This document shows, piece after piece, positions 10,657 to 21,715 of a stretch of DNA of 64,000 bases. Position numbers and translations under genes: made by a program. The stretch spans positions 37,203,318 through 37,267,317 of the forward strand of contig CM065379.1 in the NCBI GenBank assembly GCA_033060915.1, in the 5' to 3' direction. The notes beneath the pieces are model-generated. The model saw only the letters and a program-made list of their open reading frames with translations. It was not told where the DNA came from and did not search any database. Positions within the stretch are counted from its first letter, which is position 1. The number at the start of each line of letters is the position of its first letter. This stretch comes from Euryodendron excelsum. Its lineage: Eukaryota > Streptophyta > Magnoliopsida > Ericales > Pentaphylacaceae.

Positions 10657-10904
10657 AGCCAATTAGGAAAGATTTAAGGTCGGCAAGCAACGTATCTTTG
10701 ACTAGATTTGGGCGCCTGTACTAGTTACTACCATGCAATTTTTAGCTTGGCTTCACTACGAGTGACTCTGGAAAGTCCGGGAATGATTTGAAGGAGCCGG
10801 GAATGACCCGAAAGGCCGGAAAGGAGCAGGAACACTTAAAATAGTGTCCTGGACGTATTTGACTTGGAAAGTGAGGATAAGGTGGGTCGGAAAGGTTGAC
10901 CGGG

Positions 10905-11540
10905 CCTTTAGGGGCAAAACGGTCAATCGGACCGGAAAACTGCCGGGGCGAACCCGGATTGTCCTGCAAAAAGACTTGGGATCTGGAAACATTATTTAGA
11001 ATGTTCCCAGAGGTTGCCGGTTTGATTCCCAGAGCCGGCGTGGTAGGAAAAGGAGACCGGCCCACTAGGGGCAAAACGGTCATTTTGTACCGGGTTTGCC
11101 GGAACTGACTCGGAATGGTCCGGAAAGGTAAAGGAAGGTCGAGAACACCATAAAAAGTATTCTCAGGACATTACTGGTTTGATACCCAGAGCCGGTGTGG
11201 TCGAAGAAGGAGACCGGCCCTCTAGGGGCAAAACGGTCATTTTGTACCGGGTTTGTCGGAACTTACTCGGAATGGTCCGGAAAGGTAAAGGAAGGTCAAG
11301 AACACTGTAAAAAGTATTCTCGGGACATTACCGGTTTGATACCCAGAGCCGGTGTGGTCGAAGAAGGAGACCGGCCCTCTAGGGGCAAAACGGTCATTTT
11401 GTACCGGGTTTGCCGGAACTGACTCGGAATGGTCCGGAAAATTAAAGGAAGGTCGAGAACACTATAAAAAGTATTCTCGGGACATTACCGGTTTGATACC
11501 TAGAGCCGGTATGGTTTCCGGGGCATTCGGATGCTTAGGG
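10905..11540. repeat. 157-bp tandem repeat in S1 U3
   Basis: The GACCGG box recurs at 11055, 11212 and 11369, an exact 157-bp period, with partial units on either side. Each unit holds an imperfect inverted repeat, GACCG-GCCC...GGGC-AAAA-CGGTC. Overlapping short frames repeat the same peptide, which shows they are products of the repeat. Confidence 0.9.
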
Positions 11541-11639
11541 GCAAAATGGTCATCTTGACCGAAAAGTCTCGGAAAAGGTCCTAAGGGTAGTCTGGTCATT
11601 TTTCACCGAAGTGAGCTAACAGACACGGATGTTGACCTA

Positions 11640-11960
11640 GGTTTTGAGTGTCTCCGCCACTCTAATGATGTGAGTATTTCCGCTACTCGGACGGGGTTGA
11701 TGATTTGTGAGTATTTCCGCTACTCGGACGGGGTTGAGTATTTCCGCTACTCGGCCGGGGTTGAGTATTTCCTCTACTCAGACGGGGTTGATGATTTGGG
11801 AGTATTTCTGCTAATCGGACGGGGTTGAGTATTTCCGCTACTCGGACGGGGTTGATGATTTAGGAGTATTTCCGCTACTCAAATGGGGTTGAGTATTTCC
11901 GCTACTCGGACGGGGTTGAGTATTTCCGCTACTCTAACGGTTTTGTGAGTAGTTTTGCTA
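11640..11960. repeat. 27-bp hairpin array in S1 U3
   Basis: Tandem units of GAGTATTTCCGCTACTC followed by GGACGGGGTT, about ten copies, some spaced by an extra GATGATTTG-type insert. Each core is a 5-bp stem (GAGTA/TACTC) with a 7-nt loop. Some units read GAGTG...CACTC instead, keeping the stem paired. Confidence 0.88.
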
Positions 11961-12360
11961 CTCGAACAGTCTCAAGGAATAAACTGTCTCGAGAGATGGA
12001 TTGGAAAGGGGTCTTACCATCTCCGAAGATACGTGCCTGGATTGAAACCGTCCCGAGGAATAAACTGTCTTGAGAGTGGGATTGGAAAGGGGTCTTACCG
12101 TCTCCGAAGAGATGTGCCTGGATTGAAACCGTCTCAAGGAATAAACTGTCTCGAGAGTGGGGTTGGAAAGGGGTCTTACCGTCTCCGAAGAGACGTGCCT
12201 GGATTGTGAGTGTTTCCGCCACTCTAATGGTTTTGTGAGTACTTCCGCTACTCTAACGGTTTTGTGAGTGTTTCCGCCACTCTAACGGTTTTGTGAGTAG
12301 TTTTGCTACTCGAACCGTCTCGAGGAATAAACTGTCTCGAGAGAGGGATTGGAATTGGAA
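11950..12360. repeat. CTCGAG / GTCTC hairpin repeats in S1 U3
   Basis: Units of about 80 bp containing CTCGAGGAATAAACTGTCTC and a hairpin CGTCTC-CGAA-GAGACG, mixed with GAGTG...CACTC and GAGTAG...CTACTC hairpins. Similar units lie in S3 at 62240-62530. Confidence 0.8.
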
Positions 12361-12553
12361 TAAGAGAGGACAATGCCTCCTAAGGGCATTTTGGTCATTT
12401 TGCCTCTATTTGGGCCTGACAGGCCCGCGAAACGATGAAAAGACGGAATTTGGACCTAGAGAATTGGTTTTAATTGGAATAAGCCCAAAATGACTTGAAA
12501 ACAAGTCTGGATGGAGTGTAGACTGCCGAGCAGTCAAAAATGGAGTGCTTACA

Positions 12554-12558
12554 TAGCT
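12554..12558. repeat. Target-site duplication TAGCT, right of S1
   Basis: Second copy of the 5-bp duplication that brackets S1 (see 7165-7169). The gag frame resumes immediately after it. Confidence 0.9.
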
Positions 12559-13170
12559 GCATGAGGAGCTTCGAATCGTTGTCGTGACCACTTAGCGCTC
12601 CAGCATAGAGACGAAGATGAGCGACGGGGTTACCAGTGCCATCATACTTCTAGAAGTCAGGCATTTTGAACCTAGCGGGTCTTGGGTGGTCAAGAAAGAA
12701 ACATAGCTCGTCATAGGCAGTGAACCCGTAAGTGTTGTGGCCATGGAAACTTCGCAGTGAATCCTCTAGCCCTTGGATTTTCAGATTGAGAGGGTCTAGG
12801 GGGGCCTTCTTTATGATAGGTGAAAGTAATATTGTCTCGTCCTCTTCAGAGTTGATCCCTTTAGCATCTTCCTTATTCCTCCCCGCATTGTCAGACTGTA
12901 GCACGATCCTTGGATTAGCGGGTTCGGGGTCCTTTGATGAAGTCATGGATGATGATGGGACTGCAGCAGTATCCTTCATAGCCATAGTTTGAATGAGTTT
13001 GAGCATCTCATCCATCTTGGTCCTCATTTCATTGACTTCTTCCTGAGAGACTTGAGATGATTCTTTAGGATTAGCATCTATCGGTGATGCTCTTTGCCGG
13101 GTGATAATGGGATCCCTCGGTAGATGTTGCCCTTCTTGGGAGCAATATTGACTCAGTGCAGGGTGACCTC
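12559..13170 (-). pseudogene. gag: Tat-like gag, N-terminal part, I1 copy
   Basis: The minus-strand start of gag, continued at 5726-7164 beyond solo LTR S1. It shows a coiled-coil-like VSQEEVNEMRTKMDEML segment, a Ser/acidic linker, LDPLNLKIQGLEDSLR, and the gag signature YDELCFFLDHPRPARFKMPDF, with a TAG stop right after MPDF where I2 has Glu. Relative to I2 there is a one-base loss near 13130 that breaks the N-terminus. No clean start codon is preserved. It probably encoded a capsid protein for particle assembly; it is now defective. Confidence 0.8.
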
Positions 13171-14627
13171 TTTAAATAAAAAGGAAAAAATAAAAACACA
13201 AACCACAAGTCAGTTTCTGGTTTTTAGAGAGCTTTATGCAATACATGTCCTAGGGTGCCCCTCTTTTAAGAGGGAAGCTAAGCATGATGAATTGGCTCAC
13301 TTTTGGAGATAGGGGATTTGCCCCTTATATGCAGATGTCTTACCATCAGCTAGGAACCTTTCCTTCATTCATGCATTTATTCACTCACTCATTTGCGAAA
13401 AATAAAGAAATAGATTTAACTTCGGGTTTAATATACAAAAGAATTGAAATACACTTTAACAGGGGGAGAGGGAACATGTTCCTCTGGGGGTTCCACCTAT
13501 CTACTTTTACAAAGGAAAACCCTAAACTACTCTTGAGTCTTCGAATTCGCCTTCGTTGGATTTGATGTCAAGGAGGTCGCTGAGAGACCATGTTAATCGA
13601 TTGCCCTTTGTCTTCTTGACAATCATATCTCCGTGAGCATAAAGGGATTGGGGCCCCTCTTATGAAATGAATTGAGGTGCATGCCATGAGTCCTTAGGGT
13701 TACGTGGGAACCCTTAGGGTTTGGGTAGGCTTAATGCAAGGGAGAGTGAACTAGGTGTCACTCTCTTTGGGTTGATCATATGCATAAGAATGCAGTAACT
13801 TGAGTTACTTGAGACTCTCGTCTTGACATGGGATATTGAATGCATGAACATAGATATGCAAAGAGTATAAGGAGAGAGAGAATGCAATAGCAAGGTAAAC
13901 GTGCATGCATGAGCAGTTAGATAGGCATTATAATAGTATGAATACAGTCATTATAACGACATGAATAGACAGGTATAAATTGAAGTAAGAGCAGTCGACC
14001 TTTCCTCCATGGTTTTGGAAAACAATGCGCGTGTCTTAAATTCGGCAAAGGTTCGACTATGCATGGTGTCTATATGAGCATGAGGTTGAGGGTTGACTAA
14101 TGGGTCCTAAAAAGGCTCGGTCTCCGGATCTTCAAACCTAGGCCCACTCCCTAAGGTGGTGCCATGATCGGTTGGTGATCCGAGCGGGGGAACCATCAAG
14201 AGGTCGTAGGCGAAGAAACTAACATAACATCTTGCCCACAACCAATATACCGTTCCCCCTTTCTAACTATAAAGGACATATCAGGGTAAAATGCAAGTAT
14301 GCAGAATGCAGGTGCACATGCAGTGTGTGTGTGATTTTTTGAAAGTGGAGGAAAGTGCCCAACAACTCCCATTCATCCTGTTCATCACATTCATGCATGG
14401 CAGTTAAAATTTAAACAAAAAGCACACCTACAAAACAAAGATGCAAGAGTTAGTATGTGGATGACAAACTTAATACAAGATAATATGAACAAATGCATTC
14501 TTTTTTTAAAAACAATTTTGAAAATTTGGTTTTGAAAATTTAAAGTGAATAGGATTGAATAAGTTAATTGAAGACTTTACATGGGTGAAGGGTAAAGAGA
14601 CATGACTACAGCCTAACCCTTTAAGTG
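13171..14627 (-). other. Untranslated leader of the I1 element
   Basis: About 1.46 kb between the PBS and gag, homologous to 27520-30874 in I2 once the copia LTR there is removed. No supported reading frame. In retrotransposons this segment usually carries packaging and dimerisation signals; none can be pinpointed here. Confidence 0.6.
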
Positions 14628-14645
14628 TCCCCAGCGCAGTCGCCA
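14628..14645 (-). promoter_or_regulatory. Primer-binding site of the I1 element
   Basis: Minus strand TGGCGACTGCGCTGGGGA, two bases inside the LTR2 terminus. This TGGCGACTCC(A/G)CTGGGGA type is characteristic of Tat/Ogre-lineage elements, where it is usually matched to tRNA-Arg. I2 has the equivalent at 30875-30892. Confidence 0.8.
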
Positions 14646-17600
14646 ACTGTCACGCCCAGATTTTCTGCACTCGAGGAATGCACACACAAGCGGGAAAAAC
14701 ACTGTACTCCCTCGTTAGAACTCACCCTCCTAGAAGAATGAGTGTGACTAGGTTTGAATTAAAAATAGATTTGAATAAAGGGCTTTTGAAAAACATTTAG
14801 AGTCGCCACCTAACTTGATTAAGGTGAGTTAGGTCACCTAAAAACTAAGCATAATCCGAAGATTACACTTAGGGTTTTTGAAAACGATTTTGAAAATACT
14901 ACCTTAAGAGAGGGTTTTTAAGAAAACATGTTGTTTGACAACCTTTGGAAAATATTTAAGCCCTTTTTTGAAAATAAACTCCATTTTGGTCTTTGAAAAC
15001 AGCAATTCTAGGTTGGTGGTTGGTTATGTGTAGGGAAGACGCACTAAGCCATCACCCTATCCCGCCCTTGCGGTATCTACATGTCTATTTACCATAAATT
15101 CACCTATGAGAGTCTTTAATTAACAAATGTTCAATCCTATCTACTTTAGAAAAAGAATGTTTAAAAACTATCATGATGCATGATATGTAAGTGCAATAGA
15201 AAGGGAGAGTAAGAAAATAGATTTGGAAAAAGATTTAAAAAGAAATTGATTTGATTTAAAAGAGATTTGAATGATAGACTTGAAATTGGAAAGTTTTAGA
15301 AATTGAAAATAGTGATTTGGAAATAGAAATTTGGAATTGGAAGTTTGAAATAGATCATGGAATTAGAAACTTGAAGAAGATTGTACAATTAGAGATTTGA
15401 AAGAAGTTATGGAATTTGAGATTTGAAAAAGGTTATGACCACACCCATGAGGGTTGCCTACGTATCTTTTTAGAGGAATCAGGTCAGTCGTAGTTTGGAC
15501 AAGAGTCCGATAGAAAATAGAAGGTTAGATTGGAAAAAGGAATTGAATTGGAATTTGGATTTGATTTGAATTTAGAATAGAGGATTGGAATTTGGAATTT
15601 GGAATTGAAAAGATTGGACTTTGATTTGGAAAGATAGAAGTTTAGGAAACCTAGACTTAGGAAGATTGGATTTGGACTTGAGATTAAGAAAGATTTGACT
15701 CAAATGTTAGACTTTAAAGATTAGAAAAGATTGAATTTAGGAAGGGTTCGAAGTAGGAAAGGACTGATTTAGAAAAGTTTCAAAATAGGAAAGTGTCATT
15801 TTTGAAAAGTTTTGTTTTAGGAAAGTTTAAATTTAGAAAAGTGTTCGAATTAGGAAAGTTTTCATTTTATGAAAGGTTTTGAAATTAGGAAGTTTTGAAA
15901 GTTGGAAAGTTTAGAGTTTAGAAAGTTTCAACTTAAGAAAGTTTTGAATTTAGAAAGTTTTGGATTTGGAAATATTTGAAATTTAGAAAGTTTAGAATTT
16001 TAGAAAGATTTAAATTTAAGAAAGTTTAGGGTTTTGCAAAGATTTGAACTTAAGAAAGATTTGGAGATTTAGATTTGGAAATGTATGGAATTTAGGAAAG
16101 GTTGGAATTAAGGAAAGTTTAGATTAAGAAGGATTTGGAAGTTTAAAGTTTAATGAAAGATTTGAAAGTCTAAGTTTTGGAAACTTAAGGTTTAGGAAAG
16201 TAGGAGATTACGAAGGATTTGAATTAGGAAAGATTTGGGTTTAGAAGGATTGAGATTCCTATTTCCTAAAACAAGGATTGGATTTTGTTTTTAAAATGAA
16301 ATGTTTTGATTTCGTTGCCAAAAACAGAGGATATGATCTAGTTTTCTAAATGGGAGATTAGATTTGGCTTCCTAAAAGGGAGATTGGATTTGACCTGGAT
16401 TTGGAAAAGGAAGTTTTAGAAATCATAGATTTGGAAGACTATAGTTTTGATGTAGAAAATAGGTTTTGGAAGTATATATAATTTTTGATGTAGAAAACAA
16501 GAGGTTTTGGAAACCTAGGTTTTGAGGCAAAAATAAGGGATTGGAAATCATATTTTTGGGAAGGAAAATTAGAGTTTCCTAATTGTGGGTTCTAGGGTTT
16601 AACTTGGACACCAAGAAAAGGGATTTTTGGAAAGTGAGTTTTTTGGAAAGAGAGATTTTTGGAAAGAAATCCTAGAGAGGAGTTTCTAGAGGGAAGATTT
16701 TGGAAGGAGCTTTAGAGAGGGGCTTTTAGAAAGTGAATTTGAAAGGAGTGAGTTTTTTAAAAAGGAAACCTAGGGAGTTTTTTTAGGAAGAGAATTTTGA
16801 AAAGAGTATTTTGGAAAGGAGTTGAAAATGATTTTTTGAAAAATAGATTTTTGGAGGAAGTTTTTGAAAACAACTTTGGAAAGGAGAGTTTTAGGAAAGT
16901 ATGTTGAAAAGGAGGGTTTTAGAAAGAGAGACTTTTGAAAAGAGAGTTTTTATAAAGTATAAAAATATCTCACCTTCCTAAAGTTATTCTAATCATAAGA
17001 AGGCTAGAAACACTTTAAGAAAGTAGTTTTCAAAACAACAAGGATTTGAAGATATGGACCATGTTGGTCACTTTAAATGTGACACTTTCCTAAAGCAACC
17101 CTAGCCATGGAAAGGCTAGAATAACCCTAGGATTGTGATTTTGAAAACAAGTTTTGGAAAAGAAGATTTGGATATAATTTTGAAAACGATGTTAATGCAA
17201 GCTTTGAAAACGAGTTTGAAAACAAATTTTGGAAGAATACAAGATCATGATATGCACAATGCAAATTGGGATCGTGAACATACAAGGTTGAAGGTTTCAG
17301 CACATAATCATGGGGGCCGAACCCGCGTGACCTCCTATTAGACTAAAAGAAAGCCCTCGACACGGTGACTCTCCAATAGCCTAATCCTACACATGGACCG
17401 GGAATCCCCTTGTTTCAAGCATGCAAAGAAAGGGGGGAAGAAGATGGGAGATTAAAATAGAAGAAAACCCAAGTGGGTTACGAGAGAGAAGAGAGAGGGG
17501 GAAGAGTAGAAACTTAAAGAGAAAGCCTACCATATGTCTTGTATACTTCACTTTGCTTTGTGCGCCTTGCTTTTCTTGCTTTTCTTCAGTCTTTACTTCA

Positions 17601-17846
17601 GTCATCAAGGGTTTGTCTTCTATCTTCAAAGCTTCATACTTACAGCAATCCAATTCTTCAATGGAGGGTTGGAGGCTAATGTATAGGAGTGTATAAGTGT
17701 ATAGGAGGCTAGGGTTTGGTGTATGGTGGCTAGAGTTTGGAAAACCTAGAGAAGCTAAGGTTGAGGGAGACTACGAGCTCTGTATATCAAATAATAGGAT
17801 TTTTAGACTGAGTTTGCAGACCCCTTTCACGTTGGAGGAGGCTCTG

Positions 17847-17855
17847 TATTTATAG
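17847..17855 (-). promoter_or_regulatory. TATA box of the LTR2 promoter
   Basis: CTATAAATA on the minus strand at the position conserved in the other LTRs, followed downstream by CAGAGCC and TAGGGTTT-family motifs (AAACCCTA in transcript sense). Confidence 0.7.
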
Positions 17856-17870
17856 ACAAGTGAATGACCT

Positions 17871-17967
17871 GGCGCCTGTTGCAGTGGCGCCAGGCCAAAA
17901 ATACTTCTGGCGCCACTAGGAGTGGTGCCAGGCCAAATATTGGCTTGGCGCCACTACCAATGGCGCT
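17871..17967. promoter_or_regulatory. GGCGCC palindrome module, LTR2
   Basis: Six sites at 17871, 17886, 17909, 17924, 17947 and 17962. The 15-bp and 38-bp spacings are exact. One site has decayed to GGTGCC and one to GGCGCT, yet the spacing is kept. The module lies next to the minus-strand TATA box. Confidence 0.65.
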
Positions 17968-19229
17968 AGCCAGTTAGGAAAGTTTTAAGGTCGGCAAGCA
18001 ATGTATCTTGAGAAGATTTGGGCGCCTGTACTAGTGACTACCATGCAATTTTTAGTCTGACTTCACTAAGAGTGACTCTGGAAGGTTCGGGGAGCATTTA
18101 AGGGACCGAGAATGGCCCAGAAGGCCGGAAAAGGGCAGGAACCCTCAGAATAGGGTCCTAGAGGTATTTGACTTGAAAAAAGATGACAAAATGTGTTAAA
18201 AGGGTTGACCGGGCCATTAGAGGCAAAACAGTCAACCGAGCCGAAAAGCTACCGGGACAGACTCAGAATGTCCCAGAAGAATACTCAAGATTTGGAAACA
18301 TTATTTAGAATGTTCCCAAAGGCTACCGGTTTGGTGTCCAGAGCCGGTATGGTTGGAAATGGCGACCGGCCCACCAGGGGCAAAACGGTCATTTTGCTCC
18401 GGGTTTACTGGAATTGACTCGGACTGATCCAGAAAGATAAAGGAAGGTCGGGAATACTATAAGAAGCATTCTCGGGAGATTACCGGTTTGATAGTCAGAG
18501 CTGGTGAGGTTAGAAAAAGGCGATCGGCCCACTATAGGCAAAACGGTCATTTTGTACCGAGTTTACCGGAACTGACTCGGAATGATCCGAAAAGATAATA
18601 GAGGATTGAGAACACTATAAGAAGCATTCTTGAGAGGTTACCGGTTTGATACCCAGAGCCGGTGTGGTCCCCGGGGTGTTCGGATGCCTAGGGGCAAAAT
18701 GGTCATTTTGAATGGAAAGTCTCAGAATGGGCCCGAAACTGACTAGAAGGCACCTAATCATACCGGATTGCTTTTTAAGACAATCTTGAAAGGGTGGACT
18801 TACTATTTTGAGGACTTAGTTGTGTTTTCAGGAAATGTGCTGAAAAATAGCCCTAGGGGTAGTTTGGTCATTTTTCATCGAAGTGGGCTAGGAGGCACCG
18901 GTGTTAACCTGGGTTCTGAGTGTTTCCGCCACTCTAACGGTGGTCTCGTGATACAGGGGTTTGTTGGCAATTCCCTATATCAACCTACTTGTGAGTATTT
19001 CTGCTACTCTGACAGTTGCGATGTTTACGAGTATTTCTGCTACTCTGACGGTTTGCGATCATTTCCGAGACTGTCTTATCTTGGGAAGCTGCTAAAGGGA
19101 CTTAGTGCTTGAGATGTCAACTTTCTCAGAAGGCTTGCTGAAACGGACATTTTTGCATTGGCAGGCTAGCAAACACCAAAGGTGGACCGTTCTACCGTCT
19201 AGGGGACTTGAGGTCTCGTCCCGGTCGAC

Positions 19230-19560
19230 AGGTTTAATGGGAAGTTACCATCTTCAAAAAGACGTGCCTGTTGGAATTGGAAATGGGTCTTATAGTCTTC
19301 GGAAAGACATGCCTGGTTTGGAATTGGAAAGGGGACTTACCGTCTTTAAAAAGACGTGCCTGATTTGGAATATGGAAAGGGAACTTATCGTCTTCAAAAA
19401 GACATGCCTGTTTTGAAATCGGAAAAGGAACTTACCGTTTTTGGGAAGACGTGCCTAATTTGGAATCGGAAAGGGAACTTACCGTCTTCGGAAAGACGTG
19501 CCTGATTTGGGATCGGAAAGGGAACTTACCGTCTTCAGAAAGATGTGCCTGTTGGAATTG
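19230..19560. repeat. 47-bp hairpin array in LTR2 U3
   Basis: About seven units like those in LTR1, with the CGTCTT...AAGACG stem in various states. The small frames in this stretch repeat the same peptide and are not genes. Confidence 0.85.
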
Positions 19561-19924
19561 GAAAGGATAATGCCCTTAAGGGCATTTTGGTCATTTTGCC
19601 TCTATTTGGCTTTGGTGGGCCCGCGAAGCGATGGATAGACGGGATTAGACTTGAAAAGTTGACTTGACTCAGAATATGTCCACATTGACTTGAGTACAAG
19701 TCTGGATGGACCGTAGACTGCCGAGCAGTCAAAAATGAGATGCTTACACTTGTCGAAGACAGAAAATGACAAAGTAAGAGTCCTATGTTGACTGCAAGAC
19801 AATCGGAGGGACGGACTTTTGAAATTTTTTGGAAATCATAGTTTGAAAATGGATATTTGGCCCAAGGGGCGTTTGAAATCGAGTTTAGACAGGGAAAAGG
19901 CAAAACAGCCTGGAATTTAGCACT

Positions 19925-19983
19925 TGCGCCACTAGGTGGGGCGCCTGATTTATAATTGCCTTGGCACCACTACTTGTGGCGCC
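19925..19983. promoter_or_regulatory. GGCGCC palindrome module, internal copy in I2
   Basis: Sites at 19925 (TGCGCC), 19940, 19963 (GGCACC) and 19978, keeping the 15/38-bp spacing. Located upstream of the plus-strand PMD leader of I2. Confidence 0.5.
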
Positions 19984-20039
19984 AGACCTAAAGCTATAAT
20001 GCAGCAAACTTTTGGTTTGAAGTTTTGCGGGTTTGTGAA

Positions 20040-21715
20040 ATTTGCTTAAGCTTGAGAGTTCCTTCGGGTGTTCTACAACAAGAGAGGCTTGAGCATTGAA
20101 GGAGTGATCTTTGGGGACCTCGGGGAGTTGCCAAAAGTTGTCACCGTTGCCAAAAAAGTCGTTGGAGAAGAAGATTTCACCGAAGAACTCCAAGAGGTAA
20201 GATTTTTGTTTTGTGTTGATTTTGATGAATAAAACTTCGTTTGAGATGTGTAAATTGTCAAAATTAATGCTCAAACATGTTTTGAATGCTCTGGTGATGT
20301 TTTTTTGATGTTTTAATACTTGTTTAATTTGGTTAGAGAAATTTTGCATGATTATGTAAAGGGGGTTTCTGTACGAATTGGCGGTTTGTCCTTACAGCTT
20401 TGGATATTGGGTTTTTTGGTTAGATTTTTATCCTATGTATCTTAGAAAAATGTATTTAACAGCCATGTGAAATTTCGTGATTTTTTGAAAACTCGATGAA
20501 TTTTTTATTTTTCAAAAAATAGAAAAATACTTGAAAAATAAAGAAAATTAAGAAAATGATGGAATTATTAGAGTTTGATATTTAGAAAAATGTGAGAACA
20601 TTTTAAAAAATATTTGAAGTTTGTTTAAGAGGTTTTTGGAGAATTTTGAAAACAATTGGATCTTTGAAGAATAAAACATGTCTCTGAAAATTTAAAAATC
20701 CTGAAAATGTGCACGGGTGTTAGTGCTATGTGATTACGGTACCATGAAGTGTATGATTTGCGTTTGGTTCTAGTGTTGTGGGTGTTGTAGGGATTATTTT
20801 TAAGCATAAACTCTGCCAAAAAATTTTCAAAATTTAGAAAAGAGTTGAAGTTTTTTTGAAATAAAATCTTTTTCAAGAAAAAAAAATATAAAACCATTGA
20901 GAGTGGGGCCTTTTTGGTAGAGAAGACCTCGAGAAATTCGGGTGTCTTTTTTAAAACAAAATTTTAGAAGAAACTTTCGAGGGAAGAATTTAGGAACTCT
21001 TTTGAAAATGAGTTTTAGATTTAGAAAATTTCAAGATTGTGAAAGATTTAGGATGGAAAACTTTGGAATTTGATAGAATTTTGGAAAGAAGAATATTTGG
21101 AGTGAAACCTTGAAACTTTTTAAGGATTTATTTTGACTAAAACCTTTTGAAAGAAAGAGTTTGGGAGAATTTTAAACCTGATTGGAAAAGAAATTTTCTT
21201 GAAAAACTGAATCAGAAAAGCTTTGAGATGAATTGAAAATTTTGAGATTTGATTGTGAAAACAATTTTTGGTCTTGATTTTTGAAATGGATCTTGGAGGG
21301 AAACATTTAATATCCTTAGAATTTGACTCTAAAAACCTGATCTTAAAGATGAACTTTTGGAAAGAGGGAGTTAGAAAAATCTTTTGACCGGATTCTAAAA
21401 AAGAATTTTTGAAGGAAAAAGTTAAGAAACTCTTTTGAGAACTTTTTTGGTGGAAAATATTAGAAAACCCTTGGAAATTGATTTGGAAGGGGACTTTTGA
21501 AGGGAAAAACTTCGTACGAAATCTCAAAGAGTTTATTTTAGAAAAGAGCTTTTGAAGGAAAAGGTTTTAAGAAACCTTTTGAGTTGGCTTGAGTAGAATT
21601 TATCTAAAAGTTATGCCATTCATTTTCACTTGTTTTATTATTTTTGTTTTTATTTCTTGTCTTTTGAACTGCATATACTGTATATTTATATCTCTTACCT
21701 TGACTTACCTTTTAG
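20040..21715 (+). other. Predicted leader exon and enlarged intron 1, I2 PMD gene
   Basis: The leader ends at the strong donor GAG|GTAAGA (20197) and the acceptor TTTTAG ends at 21715. The intron is 1519 nt against about 895 nt in I1 and I3. The extra length (about 20900-21590) is purine-rich, low-complexity DNA resembling the LTR U5 tract. Prediction from sequence only. Confidence 0.5.

Larger units (their letters stand above)
7170..12553 (-). mobile_element. Solo LTR S1 (5384 bp) inserted in the I1 gag
   Basis: A complete LTR beginning TGTCGCGCCC and ending TGCTTACA, flanked by the TAGCT duplication, with no internal region. In minus-strand sense it has U3 (hairpin arrays 11640-12530, 157-bp repeats, GGCGCC module 10553-10656), a TATA box at 10529-10537, AAACCCTA motifs, a long low-complexity U5 (7690-9700), and a conserved inverted repeat at 7330-7360. 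It is closest to S3 by eye. A solo LTR is the usual product of recombination between the two LTRs of a full element. The short frames inside it are not genes. Confidence 0.93.
14648..19748 (-). mobile_element. LTR2: LTR shared by I1 and I2 (5101 bp)
   Basis: Full-length LTR from TGTCACGCCC to ATGCTTACA. On its left is the I1 PBS, so it is the 5' LTR of I1. On its right, without any intervening flank, starts the 3' internal region of I2, so it also occupies the 3' LTR position of I2. Features: conserved inverted repeat at 14805-14835, U5 tract 15180-16960, TATA box 17847-17855, GGCGCC pairs at 17871/17886, 17909/17924 and 17947/17962, and 47-bp hairpin array at 19230-19560. Confidence 0.9.

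Noticed and set aside
11195..11558. Frames repeating a TGPLGAKRS-type peptide, as a tandem-repeat protein
   Set aside because: They arise from the 157-bp non-coding repeat in U3; 157 is not a multiple of three and the frames do not persist in other LTRs.
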